Shown here one piece after another: positions 32,861 through 44,841 of a stretch of DNA of 64,000 bases. Under the pieces are notes generated by a model, which was given only the letters and a program-made list of their open reading frames with translations, was not told the DNA's origin and did not search any database. The stretch lies in assembly GCA_038277395.1 (NCBI GenBank), contig CM076194.1, positions 114,603,417-114,667,416 on the forward strand, read 5' to 3'. Origin of the DNA: Dryocosmus kuriphilus. Lineage: Eukaryota > Arthropoda > Insecta > Hymenoptera > Cynipidae. The first letter of the stretch is position 1; each line of letters starts with the position of its first letter. The translations under genes and the position numbers were made by a program.

Positions 32861-34049
32861 AGTAAATAAATCAAATAAAAATATTAAATAATATATAAAT
32901 CATAAATAATAAACAAATTACTGAATAATATTGTATTTTCTTCTAGAAGCTTAATATCAGAACTTGTAGACCAAACTACAAGGAAATAGTTGATAAAAAA
33001 AATATATACTAAAAAAATTACAATTATTAAACGAATTGATAGTTCTAACATGTCCTAACTTATGTATTAAATATAACGCTAGAAAGACGTATTCGTAGAA
33101 AACTCGCTGCACCGAGAAACGAAACCTAATCGCCTACGTATAATGGCGCGCGTTACCTACTAGACTACCGAATACTACAATTTATTCCTAACTTCAAAAT
33201 AGGACCCCTTATTCGCTGCAGACACTATAATTACATAAAACATTGTTTTAAATCAACCTATTTCATATTTTAATACAATTTATTTAAATCTGTAACACTG
33301 GCATGTTTAAAACACCTTTCGTGAGCATTTCATTTGCACTCTTCTGGTTCAAAGTTTGCATTTTTAGCAGTACATATGTCAACATTGTTTTTGTCACGTT
33401 CTGTTTTATTGACTGAACCCTTCTTTTTTTTCGTTTTTTCTGAGCATTCTTCAAAACTTTTTGCTTTTCAAAGTTGCGAGGTGGATGCTTCAGAAACTGA
33501 AAATAATATACTTTATAACCAAGATGTATTTTTCTGAATAAAATTATCCTTATTACAACAAGAAGGTCTCCACCTTTTGTTGAAACAGTAAAAAATATTG
33601 AGTGAGTCTGTTTCGAACTAACCCTTCCAAATTCGAAGAAAAAAAACTCGAATTTTAAAAAAACATCGAATAGTTCTCTATCAATAATTTTAATAGAATC
33701 CATGACTGCGTCTTTAAAAAAAACTACAAATTAAAAACACAACAATCTAAGACACAAAATTAATCTAAGAGTATTGAACAAGATAAGAATTAATCGATAT
33801 GATTAGAAGAAGAAAGACAAACAAATATTTACAAGATGAATAAAGAGAACATCTAAACGAACTAGTTAAATCAGTAACGCTAGCGTTCATCTAAACTTCA
33901 GAGGGAGGAAATAACTTAAGATCAGTGAACCAAAGTACACAATGAATGAATATGTCTACAGATGCAGCAAATAATAACGAAAATTAAATGCTGGTTATAG
34001 CTGGTATGTGCCACTAAAGCAAGTCTTCTAATCGTTAGACAAAAAAAAA
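32861..34049. other. AT-rich sequence with one long unrecognised frame
   Basis: A minus-strand open frame of 139 codons lies at 33284-33703. Its product is rich in Lys and Phe, with a basic stretch (AQKKRKKRRV). I recognise no domain, and the A/T-rich codons make a chance frame plausible. Nothing else is seen. Confidence 0.3.
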
Positions 34050-35239
34050 TCTGCCCGCTTCGCGGGCACATTCTCATCGCGCGCTTCGCGCGAAGTATGA
34101 GCGCGCCTAGGGCGCGCGTCTGTTAGCACTCGCGCTTCGCGCTCGGTGTTTATGGATCGTATAAACCTTTAAATTAAAAATTCCAAAAGAAATTATTTTA
34201 CTTAAGGCTCTATCGCCCTTAAGGAATACATTCTCATCATGACACTCGCGCTTCGCGCTCGATAATTACATTTTTTAAAACACATTGTAGATTGGTAAAG
34301 TTTTTTTGTGATTTTCCAAATTTTCACAATAGAGGATTTCGATTCTTAAAAGTAAAACGATGAGTCTTAACGAATAAATTTTGTAGCTCTTTCCAAGGTG
34401 AACAATTCTTCTTGTTAATATTTTCTCATATCTTGCAAAGTTTTGCTGAAAAGTGGTTTTCTTTATACTTCATAACATATTTCACGAATAACTCAAAAAC
34501 TACGCGTCTGCTCAAAAAAATGATAGAGAGCACATTTGTAGATCTTTTTCAGGCCAACAACTTTGTTTATTATCATTTTTCCGTTTCTTGCATAGTTTGG
34601 CGGGAAATTTGAAAATTTTGATTTTTATTAACGTTTTATCGATTAAAACAAAAACCGTGCATTTTATCAAAAAATGGTTAAAACAAAATTTGTAGATATT
34701 TTTGAATTGAACAACTTTGTTCTCTACCAATTTTTTGTATCTTGAATATTTTGGCGGGAAACCAGAGTTTTTTAATTTTAATAGCTTTTTCTTGATTAAA
34801 ACAAAAACTGTTCATTTTATCAAAAAACGGTTAAGACAAAATTTGTAGATATTTTTGAGATGAACAATTTTACTTTCTTACATTTTTTTTTATCTCTCAT
34901 AGTTTAGCCGGAAAATGGATTTTTTGATTTTGTGAAAACAGTTTTTGATGGATAAAACCATAATCGTTGGTCAAAAACCGCTGGTTAACGAACTCGTCCT
35001 GTCTTTTTACCCCTTAAAGAAGTGTACCAAAGCGCATTCCAATCAGATTAGTCCTTCGAAAGTTATCGCGGTCACAGACGACGACGACAACGACAACAAC
35101 GACGACGACAACAGACAGACAGACACGGTCGTAAAAACCGTTTTTTTTCTGACTCAGGGGGTCTCAAAACGTGGAGATTTCATGAAATCCGCGAAAGTCA
35201 AATTTTACATAAATCTAATACCTTCTCTGATGAGAATGT
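34050..35239 (+). mobile_element. Hairpin-head element, full length
   Basis: The head TCTGCCCGCTTCGCGGGC begins after a run of nine A at 34041-34049. The tail ends GATGAGAATGT at 35239, followed by eight A. It lacks the Ser/His-encoding hairpin ATAGATTATTCACC present in the 41.8-kb copy, and it shares the CAGGCCAACAACTTTG variant with the 48.9-kb copy. The AC/GAC tract lies at about 35080-35115. The 98-codon frame at 34945-35241 reads through the tail as in other copies, without resemblance to a known protein. Confidence 0.9.
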
Positions 35240-35943
35240 AAAAAAAACAAATGAAGTTTCGGAAACAAAAGAATTACGACCTAGTTACTAAACAGTATCA
35301 GTAGGCCAGGTAGGTATTATAATGGTTATATATAGAAAGAAAAAAATATAGAAATAATACATTTATTTATTAAATTCGTTTAAAAAATACACAGCAAAAG
35401 ACATCATCAACGTACTTGCAGTTGGCTGTGCTGAAAAAAAAACGAAGTTTATCTACTGAAAAATTGCCAAACAATGAATTTTTTTATTAATTTTGTAAAC
35501 ATTCGTAATCACTTCATAATCTTTTTTTCGCTGATTTTCAGATTAAATACGAACCTTTTTTGAAAAAAGTTTTATGAAAAGCTTTTAAAACACAATAATA
35601 AATAAAACTTTAAAAACATTTTTTTAGCACTTAATGTTACTAAAAATTGTTCTTCTACTAGTAAAAAGTGTTTTTTTCGTTTGCTAGTACAAGACAAATA
35701 AGTACTATGCCACATTAAGGAATAAGGCAGGTAACTTGACGTATATGTGAATTCTTTACGAAAGCCTAAAATTAATTTTTAAAATTAATTCATATGTCAG
35801 CTTTGCCATATGTAAAGCAAGTGTAAAATAGCAAACTACATACTCTATAGTTTATTGCAACAAAATCATTTATATTATTTTTAAAATGCAAAGACCGATT
35901 TTACGTGCGCCATATTAGGAACCGCTCCCCTAATAAGTGCACT
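35240..35943. other. AT-rich spacer
   Basis: Nothing recognised. Confidence 0.45.
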
Positions 35944-36313
35944 CAGGGGTCATTTACAAAATACTTCTTATTTTTCTAATTAAATTTTTATACCCCTCCT
36001 CCCCTATCATAATAGCTCATGATATTTCTTAGACGCGCTCTTTGAAAATTTCGTGACAAATTGTCACCTCCCCTCCTCTCCCGCCCTTCTAGACATAAAA
36101 AAATGAAAATTTCTATTTGTTTGTAATAATTGTGAAGAATATATGTCAAAAAAATTGCATACAGTAGATTTATAGCCTACAACACAATGGAATCGAATAT
36201 CTAAAAGTATATTTGCAACTTCAACATTGAAAGAAATGAAATTCCGCCAGCTCAAACTGATTGAAATTTGTATATGATGAAAAAGATAAATCTATACAAA
36301 ACCATCATCTTCC

Positions 36314-36587
36314 CTGGTGGAAGTTTCGGACCTAAACGGAATCCAATTTGAATCCATTTGATTCCGTGTGAATTACTATTATACTATTATATTATTATTA
36401 TTACTATTATATTTATTTAGTTATTTATTATTACTATTATACTATTCGGAATGAATGTCTTTGTCTCACGGAGTCAGAAGTCCGTGCTTCGGAAACAGAT
36501 TTCGCATTCATACGTAATCATTCGAAATCATTGGGAGTCGTTTAGATTCAAACGGACTCAAATCCATTCCGAAACTTTCACCAGGGT
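36314..36587. mobile_element. MITE with CCCTGGTGGAAGTTTCGGA ends
   Basis: CCCTGGTGGAAGTTTCGGA on the left faces TCCGAAACTTTCACCAGGG on the right. The interior has a second inverted pair around AAACGGAATCCAATTTG and a TTATTAC/TATTATT simple-sequence tract (36372-36446). No target duplication is evident. Confidence 0.7.
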
Positions 36588-36683
36588 TATTAAATATGGT
36601 CTACAATGACTACATCACGTGATAAAGGGCTTTGAACCCCCCTCCCCCTCAACCGGAATGATAAATTATGATATTTGCTTAAA

Positions 36684-36688
<5 letters not shown>

Positions 36689-36715
<27 letters not shown>
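36689..36715. repeat. Poly(C) tract, 27 bp
   Basis: Uninterrupted C run on the plus strand. Confidence 0.95.
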
Positions 36716-36755
36716 TACGGCCTACGGGTATCACGTAATTTGTGAATGACCCCTT

Positions 36756-39700
36756 ACGTGACTAAATTTAAATAAAGGTTTGAAATTGCGCAAAAAAATA
36801 CTTCTATTTTAAATAAACAAATTAAATTTACCAACCCAGGTCTATGCTTATCTATTTACAACACTGGCTACCGCTAGCGGTTACACTCATACTAACACAT
36901 GGCAAATTTACTTTCAGAGGAGAAGCAGGCGCACCTTATTGGTTGATTCTGAATTGTACGTCCAAGTTGAGGTCATTCTTTAATGTTTGCTCAGGAAGCT
37001 TATACATGAGCTCCATTGACCATTTCGAATCGCCTGGTCTATTTCCAAAGTTCTTTCTTTTATTTGTTTTTATTTATAAATCGAAAATTTTACAGGTAAT
37101 CGAATTTTATAGCAAAAAACTGTTGATACTGCGACTACAAAAGTTAGAACTTTTTTGTCTATTATAAAATTTTAAACATTTTTTCATGTAACCATTATTG
37201 ATCTACAACTAGCCATTGCCGAGATATTTTCAAAAACATTTTTCAATATGCCGGCCGTAGCACAAAACATATAAATGAGGATCTTTAACATTATGTTTAT
37301 AAAGGTATCCTTAACGACTGTGCAAAAAAATGCTTGTATTTTGATTTTTTTTTACACAATCAATTTTGTTCCCCGTTGACTGGACTTCAAATCAGTTTCT
37401 AATTTTACTTTCTTGTATAAGTATATGTAAGCACCTTATTCAACTACTTTCCATAGTTTATTCAACTGTACATTTAATGTAATTAAAGTCGCTTAGATCT
37501 CTATAAACAATGAAAAGTAAAATATAATGTGTTATAAATAAGAGTTATCTATGATTTTCTGATTCACAGAAAAAAATAATTACTTTTTCTTTATACCTCG
37601 GTCGAAAGTACGTATCTCCGGCATCGATTTTAAGGCAGAAAGCCTAAGATTTGTGCATTGGTGGGATTACATGCACGCCCTCTGTAACAGCGGAAGCAAA
37701 AAATTTGATTGTGCACTCCGATGCATGAGACTGCCTTTTGTTTTTACTTATAACCTGAAAACTGCTTGCTTGGAAATTATCAGTGTTTTTTTATGCGTCG
37801 TGAATATACAATTTTTATTATTCATGTACTGATTATGAAAACTGTGAAAAAAAGAAAAATATGCAATAAGAAAGCTTTGTAATAAATAATATGATAATTT
37901 TACATTACAATTATTTTGTAATAAATCATATAAGTGTGTTTTATTTATAATATAAAAAAAGACATGTTTATAAAATTGAATTTATTTCTTTTAAAAAAGC
38001 GTGATTATATTTGGCTTTTTATATGTATTTGATGCCTGCTCCCGACCAACAGCACTCAATCCGCTCGTGCTTGAAAATGTTTTGGGGCAGGTGTCAAAAC
38101 CATACATCGCAAAATTTGCAACCGAGAAAAGTAAGTGAAAGAGAGAGAGACAGAAAAGATGCAAAGCTTTCTGAGTGTCCGAAAAAGGCGCTGAAGTGAG
38201 GAACAAAAGTTAAACATGACCGCGCAACGGGCTGTCTGCTGGAACGCCGTTGTATTGTTTATAAAAATAATTAAAAATGTATTTAGTAAACGTACTTTCG
38301 ACCGGCTATAAAGAAAAATAGTATACACCAAACGGGCAAGAGGTTAATGAAAGTCCTGAACTTCGCGACAGCCTCGGGCATCATGTCGCGTAGTGCAGAA
38401 ATTTCAACTTTCTGCCCTTGTAGTGTAATACACTATTTATCACACCTTCACCATAAGTGCGATTTTAACGCCTCCAAACGATCCATAAAACAGTATTTTC
38501 TGGCCTAGACCTTTAAACGATATATTCAGGGTCCTAGTCTTATAATATAAAGACATTTGGGGATATTGAGCGGTTCACATTATTGCCACACTATGGCGCT
38601 GTCAGGCGTCTAAAATCGCATTTATGATGGGAGTTGTGATAAAAAATACACACGGTTCCTGAGCTTATGACGCTTTTGGGGTCCTTGTATCATAAATAAT
38701 TATTTTTATGTAAATGAAATATTGGAATACAGAAGCCTTGCACTTGAAAGAAGTAAAGAAGGTAAAAAAGTGAAAGCATAGTGAAATATTTTTATGGCCC
38801 TGAAACTGTGATCTTGAGGCGTTTTTTTTAGAATTGGTTGAACTGTGCGAAATAAGAAAAGCATTTGTTGTAAACTGGTAACGTAGGTCCGTAGACAGTG
38901 CAGACTGCAGAGGGCCAAAGCTGAAGGATCCTGCTGAGTTTCACTTTCGGAAATCTGTTGTTCAAGGAGCACACCCTAATCCTAATGGACCGCTTCCTTT
39001 AACACACAATAAGAAACTCGTTCTATTGTTATACCTGCAACGAGACAGCCCACCTCACTTTTCTTTATTTCCTTTTCTTCTCCACAAACACTTGCATCAA
39101 CATCTTGAAGGCTAACAAAATAATTTTAAAATATATAAATGAATTGCCAATTATCGGAGCTTTAAAAAGAATTTCAACTCATTCAGGTTGTTTAAATGCT
39201 TTTCTACGTCTTGCGTAAAAAAAGTTATACAACGAAAATGTTGAATGCCTTCAATCAATATACAAAATACAAATACATACTCTCTTTTTATATGCATCTA
39301 AAAGGTTATTTTGTACCTGGAATATGTTTCCCCTTCCATTTAACACAAAAGTCACAATTTTTATTCAGTGTACATTAAAAATAGGTTATTTTATTCCTTA
39401 AAAGATTCTTTAGGATTCTTTGTTTTTATACAGAAATTATTCTCTTTAGAAATTACAAGTTTAATTAATAATCGCGCATTATACAATATCCTCAATAAGA
39501 TTTGATAAAAATTTAAGGAAAAAAATATAATAAAGAATTTTTTAATAAATACAAATTTTTAATTAAAATTGTATGGAAATTATGACTTCTGTATCAAATG
39601 GAAGGAAAAACACAAATATCTAAAGAACTATATTTAAATCAAGAATTATAAAGATTATTTCTTCTACTAAATACGCTTTCATTTCTAAAATGCATTACCA

Positions 39701-39834
39701 TTATATAATAGGCCTTTTTTGTCGATTTTATAAATCAAATTAAAAATTGAGGAATTTCGAGTTTGAATGAATCAAGAAAATCATTAAGTTCATTTAAAAA
39801 ATGAATTCCCAAACAATTACCTGTATATATTTGC
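36756..39834. other. No gene recognised
   Basis: The longest frame is 107 codons plus at 36844-37167. It has a hydrophobic start but no motif that I can name, and it ends in AT-rich sequence. Overlapping 60-90 codon frames on both strands at 37991-38331 and 38706-38972 are unrecognised. No repeat arms are detected by eye. Confidence 0.4.
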
Positions 39835-40201
39835 AGGTTGGCATCCGAAAAAAGTGAAATAAATAATTTTGAAATTGGTTAATATCTTCTGTTTGGTTTT
39901 TAGATTGACAGATCCAAATTTTTGAAAATTCAAAAAATTTTCTATTCGAAAATTATGGAAAATTTCTTTATGTGCAGTTTTCGCACATTTTGAAAAAATT
40001 TTAAACTGAAATTTTTTTTAAGTTTCTAATTTTTTATTACAGTTCACTAGCAAAAACTGTACGTAACAAAATTTGCTATAATTTTCGAACCAATAAGAAA
40101 TTTTTTTTAATTTTCAAAAATTTAGATTTGTAAATCCGAAAATCCAATAGAAGTTATTAACCGATTTCAAAATTTCGAATTTTTGTTTGGGATGCCAGCC
40201 C
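39835..40201. mobile_element. Foldback element, ~170-bp arms
   Basis: AGGTTGGCATCC with GAAATTGGTTAATATCTTCT on the left is matched in reverse complement by TTATTAACCGATTTC and GGGATGCCAGCC on the right. Arms are diverged and AT-rich. There is no coding capacity. Confidence 0.6.
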
Positions 40202-41264
40202 AAAAGTTTCTTTCAAGCCTCAAGCGATTCGATTAATTTAAGCATTTTCACTCCACCCTACTATAGAATATGATGACAACTTTTTCTAAGAGTAACCTAG
40301 TAAACACGTAAAATATTGCGTATATTCTTGAAAAGGAACATTCATTAAAAATATAAGTGAATTGGCTGATATAATATTTATAATGTAAATATATAAAAAG
40401 AACATTGAATGCTTTCCCTTATATATAGAAATTAATATTTGCGCGAATTATTCATCTATGAATATTTTTTTGGTAATTTATTATTAATATATCCAGAGAA
40501 AGGAGTTAAAGACATTAGTTATTGTTTAGTAAAACAGTAGAGAATTAATGATATATGCATTATTATAAGTCGGATAATCACATTCTTCTAACAAAGCGTG
40601 TTCGATGGCGCGCCGCGCCGTAAGGTTTCATTGAGACAAAATTTATATCGAACGATAATCTCAATAGAGAAACCGACAGTGTTCCCTTTAGATCGTTATC
40701 TTGCGGTTCCCTATACTGTGATTTAAAAATCGTCTGGGTAAATTGACTTTAATTATACCCTCTTTAATAGGTTATGAGGCCGCTTACAAGGTTGTATCAC
40801 AAGCTTTAGCCTCGGCTTTAGCAAACTGGCTAAAAAGTGAAAATTTACGCGCAAGTTAATTGTTTATAATGTGCTTAATTTTGATATATAATATTCAGCT
40901 TATTTTATACTTATTGTTAGTTCTGATAATTATAAATTCATGTGCGAATTTTTTGTTTGAATTTTCAGAATTGTGTCGAATGAAAGTATGTACGTATATT
41001 TGGCTGTGACATAACAGGGTCCATTGAAAATGGGTTGAATGTGCTACAATTCTATTTCAATTCCGGTAGAAAGAGCCCATATTTATCCAGTAAATGAAAA
41101 CTGGAAATTATAAATTTTCCGCACATGAAAGTTTACGAACTTGGTGCAATCATTGTAATCTGCATTCTATAGATTGGAACTTTTTAATATGGATCATAAT
41201 TTTTCTGGGTTAAAATTTGCCTTTGAATAAATGACTGAACCATTTCTGAACTATTTAGTTTTCG
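40202..41264. other. No gene recognised
   Basis: AT-rich apart from a short GC-rich word (GATGGCGCGCCGCGCCG at about 40605). No element ends or RNA are seen. Confidence 0.45.
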
Positions 41265-41272
41265 ATATTCGG

Positions 41273-43825
41273 TAGGGTTACCAGATGGGTCGGGCGAAAA
41301 ACCAGGACACCCAAAAATTTTCGTGTAATCCTTGACACAAATATGGGAAATGGTATGAAGTATTTATTAAGTGTTACAACACAGTACTCAAGAAGTGTAC
41401 TTAGCGGTGCCACTAATTTTACGCAATAAATGTGCGTTTTCCAGTTTATATAGGTAGATTATATATATTTGACTGTAGAAAAATAACCACTTTGTCAAAA
41501 CGAAGTTTTAAACCTGTCAAAATTCAGTTCTTATTTAGGACTAATTTTGTACCACAATCACAAATTTTGTACTTTTTGATTTTTAAAAAAAAAGCATGGC
41601 ACCGCTGACTTAACATTAAGCTGACATGACCACATCGAGAAATAGATGAACAAATAACTCAATCACATTTATCAATACGTGATTAATTAGGACTCAATTA
41701 GTACTCTCAAACTAACCTATTCCGAAATTAATTGCCTTTAATTTTTTTTTTAAATGACCAGTACCGCTGACTTAACTTTAAGGTGGCATGACCACTAGGA
41801 GAAATATATGAACAAAAAATCTGCCCGCTGCGCGGGCACATTCTCATCGCGCGCTACGCGCGCCGCGCTTCGCGCGAAGTATGAGCGCGCCTAGGGCGCG
41901 CGTCTGTTGGCACTCGCGCTTCGCGCTCGATAGATTATTCACCTCGCGCTACGCGCTCGGTGTTTATAGATCGTATAAACCTTTAAATTAGAAATTACAA
42001 AAGAAATTATTTTACTTAAGGCTCTATCGCCCTTAAGGAATACATTCTCATCATGACACTCGCGCTTCGCGCTCGATAATTACGTTTCTTTAAAACACAC
42101 TATAGATTGGTAAAGCTCTTTTTGATGTTCCAAATTTTTACAATACAGGATTTCGATTCTTAAAAGTAAAACGATGAGTCTTATAAATAAATTTTGTAGC
42201 TATTTCCAAGGTGAACAATTCTGCTTGTTAATATTTTCTCATATCTTGCACAGTTTTGCTGAAAAGTGGTTTTCTTTATATTTCATAACATATTTCACGA
42301 ATATTACTCAAAAACTACGCGTCTGATCAAAAAAATGATAGAGAGCAAATTTGTAGACAATTTGGAGACGAACAACTTTGTTTGTTATTATTTTTCCGTA
42401 TCTTCGATAGTTTGGCGGAAAATTTGAAATCTTTAATTTTTAATAACGTTTTATCGATTAAAACAAAAACCGTGCATTTTATGAAAAAATCGTTAAAACA
42501 AAATTTGTAGATCTTTTTAAATTGAACAACTTTGTTCTTTACAATTTTTTGGTATCTTGAATATTTTGGCGGGAAACCACAGTTTTTTAATTTTAATAGC
42601 GTTTTCTTGATTAAAACAAAAACCGTTCATTTTATCAAAAAACGGTTAAGACAAAATTTGTAGATTTTTTTGAGATGAACAATTTTACTTTCTTACGTTT
42701 TTTTTGTATCTCTGATAGTTTAGCCGAAAAATGGATTTTTTGATTTTGTGAAAACCGTTTTTGATGGATAAAACCATAACCGTTGGTCAAAAACCGCTGG
42801 TTAACGAACTCGTCCTTTCTTTTTGGACCTTAAAGTAGTATGCCAAAGCGCAATCCAATCCGATTAGTCCTTCGAAAGTTATCGTGGGAACAGACGACGA
42901 CAACGACAACGACGACAACGACGACAACGACGACAACGCCAACAGACAGACAGACACGGTCGTAAAAACCATTTTTTCGGATTCAGGAGGTCTTAAAACG
43001 TGGAGATTTCATGAAATCCGCGAAAGTCAAATTTTGCATAAATCTAATACCTTCTCTGATGAGAATGTAATAATGCCATCACATTTATCAATGCGTAATT
43101 AATTAGTACTCAATTAGTGCTCTCAAAATGTGAAAAAAAAAAAAAACGAAAAACGAAAAACTACAATCAAAAAAATAAATCTGCTTTTCCCAAAATGAAA
43201 CACAACTTGTTCGTATGCTCTTTTAGGACATACTAAATTTCATAATTTATCCAAAAACCATCCTCGTAACTTTTAAAACCATCCCTTATATTCTGGTTAG
43301 CTGAGAAATTCAATAAAGTCTGCTTTCTAAACATGGGATATTTACTAGCGGTTCATTAACACTTTCTGGTGTCACTTTGTCAACAACAACAAAAATTAAA
43401 TAACAATAAACAATTTCTAAAATTAATTTTAATATTTATAAATTTTTAAAATGTATCAGTTTCATTTAGCGAGGCATTTTCAAAGAAGATAGAAAATTTC
43501 GATTTTGCGACTAACATGTGTCACATTTATTAATACCTAATTAATTAGGTCTCAATTAGTTCTGAAATCAATTTTTAAAAGTCGCTATTCTCAGAGTTGT
43601 AAAAATCGCTAAAATCAATTTTTTCGGAATCTATATAATATGCTAAATCTTCAAAAATATATAATTATTGCGATTGTAGAAAAATAAAATATTTCCTGTC
43701 AAAAAGATTGGTTTCGTAAAAACCAGGACATTTTGCGTATTTTCAAGAAAAAACCAGGACACCAGGACAGACCACGAAAAAAGAGGACATGTCCTGGAAA
43801 ACCAGGACAGACAGATGGTAACCCT
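41273..43825. mobile_element. Non-autonomous hAT element with 8-bp TSD ATATTCGG
   Basis: The left end TAGGGTTACCAGATGG at 41273 faces CCATCTGGTAACCCT as reverse complement at the right, ending at 43825. ATATTCGG flanks both sides (41265-41272, 43826-43833), the 8-bp duplication expected of hAT. Subterminal regions carry AAACCAGGACA words in inverse orientation. The interior has three copies of a block with TTAATTAGxxCTCAATTAGT (about 41662-41712, 43076-43127, 43513-43566). A hairpin-head element (41820-43068) interrupts one block. No transposase is present. The ends resemble those of the autonomous hAT at 44800. Confidence 0.9.
41820..43068 (+). mobile_element. Hairpin-head element, best full-length copy (1249 bp)
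   Basis: Layout: head hairpin GCCCGCTGCGCGGGC (41823-41837); ACATTCTCATC (41838-41848); GC-rich hairpins at 41848-41903, 41924-41939 and 41943-41960; a second ACATTCTCATC (42042-42052); hairpin CTCGCGCTTCGCGCTCG (about 42059-42075). Four tandem ~154-bp repeats are anchored on TTGTAG at 42194, 42351, 42505 and 42658. Then come the AC/GAC trinucleotide tract (42894-42935), CAGACAGACAGACACGGTCG, and the inverted terminus GATGAGAATGT (43058-43068). No transposase, reverse transcriptase or replication initiator frame is visible. A 72-codon frame (42884-43102) encodes only the Asp/Asn tract and tail. Confidence 0.9.
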
Positions 43826-43833
43826 ATATTCGG

Positions 43834-44791
43834 ACCCTTTATAACTTATTAGGGATTACGATCCCTGGTTTTATTTTCTTAATTATTTTCAGATATTGAG
43901 TAGATATGTAAGTAAACTTGTAGGTATTGCCTTTAACGACAACCCTGCTGTCCAGCAATAGAAAATTTAGTGTCCAACCTAGTGACATTTACCATAGAAA
44001 TTATTTTCCGGCAATATTGTATATGTGCGCGGGCACATGGCATATGGCTCTGGCAAATGTCACTTACTAGGTTTTTCGTTGGACAACATAACAAAATATA
44101 TAAGTGTTTTGAAAGATAAACTCGAATATATGAGTCATGTGTACGACAGTATTTCACAAAGCTTTAAAAAAAATGATTGCTTACGAGTGTTGTAATTTCT
44201 AAGTTTCTTGAAAGTAAGAGGCATGTTCGTCCTTTAACTTCTATTGTCTGGATGTACGTACCGACGTACATCGTCGCAAAGGTCACAAGAGATGAAGAAG
44301 CACGATTCGCGGAAACGTTAAAAGAATCATCTTCGGGAATATAAAACACGAAAATATCAGATGTTATATATTCTAGTCACAGTACTGCATTCAATTTACC
44401 TAAAAGGAAATATATATTTCAAAAATATTTTTCACCTGAAAAATGCGAAATTGAAAAAAAAAAATATTCAATTTTTTTTGCCTCTTTATTTTCCTGTCAA
44501 TGTAAGAATTTATTTCGTTGCATTTGGAGCAACTTGCAGATCACGGTGAATTTTAGAGTGAGTAATATGCAGTCATTAAAGAGGCAAGCAGGCGTATTAG
44601 TATTTTGGTAAGGACTGAAGCGACTGAAGTAAGCCACGTCCAATTAAGTTCGCGGACACTTAACCCTTCTGATTATTTCTAATTAGTGATAATAGTTTTA
44701 TTTGGGTGGAACGAATTATGTCGACTTGGAGATCAGGGTCGAGTTTAAAAGTATATCACTTTCTATACAGAATCCTAGAAATGCTGATTAA
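43834..44791. other. Spacer with one hairpin
   Basis: GTCCAACCTAGTGACATTT (from 43972) pairs with AAATGTCACTTACTAGG and CGTTGGAC (to 44083), an imperfect ~115-bp hairpin that could be a small MITE. Otherwise nothing is recognised. Confidence 0.45.
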
Positions 44792-44840
44792 CTCAGAAAT
44801 AGGGTGACCAGATGGCTGAAGTGGAAAAAACGGATACTTC

Positions 44841-44841
<1 letters not shown>

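Larger units (their letters stand above)
35944..36755. mobile_element. TIR element with GGGGTCATTxACAAA ends, interrupted by a MITE
   Basis: AGGGGTCATTTACAAAAT at about 35945 faces ATTTGTGAATGACCCCTT at about 36738-36755. Ends of this kind are common on insect MITEs (general knowledge). The subterminal C-rich stretches ATACCCCTCCTCCCCTATCA and CCCCCTCCCCCTCAACC are also similar. A separate hairpin element (36314-36587) lies inside, and a 27-bp poly(C) run (36689-36715) is next to the right end. Confidence 0.6.

Noticed and set aside
33284..33703. 139-codon minus frame as a confident gene
   Set aside because: Lys/Phe-rich product typical of AT-rich chance frames, no recognised domain. Left as an unrecognised frame.
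41821..42076. CRISPR array (repeated GCGC palindromes)
   Set aside because: Spacing is irregular, the repeats are internal parts of a mobile unit, and the context is eukaryotic with no cas genes.
41820..43068. Helitron
   Set aside because: There is no TC start and CTRR end with a 3' hairpin, and no Rep/helicase frame. Hairpins are at the head, not just before the 3' end.
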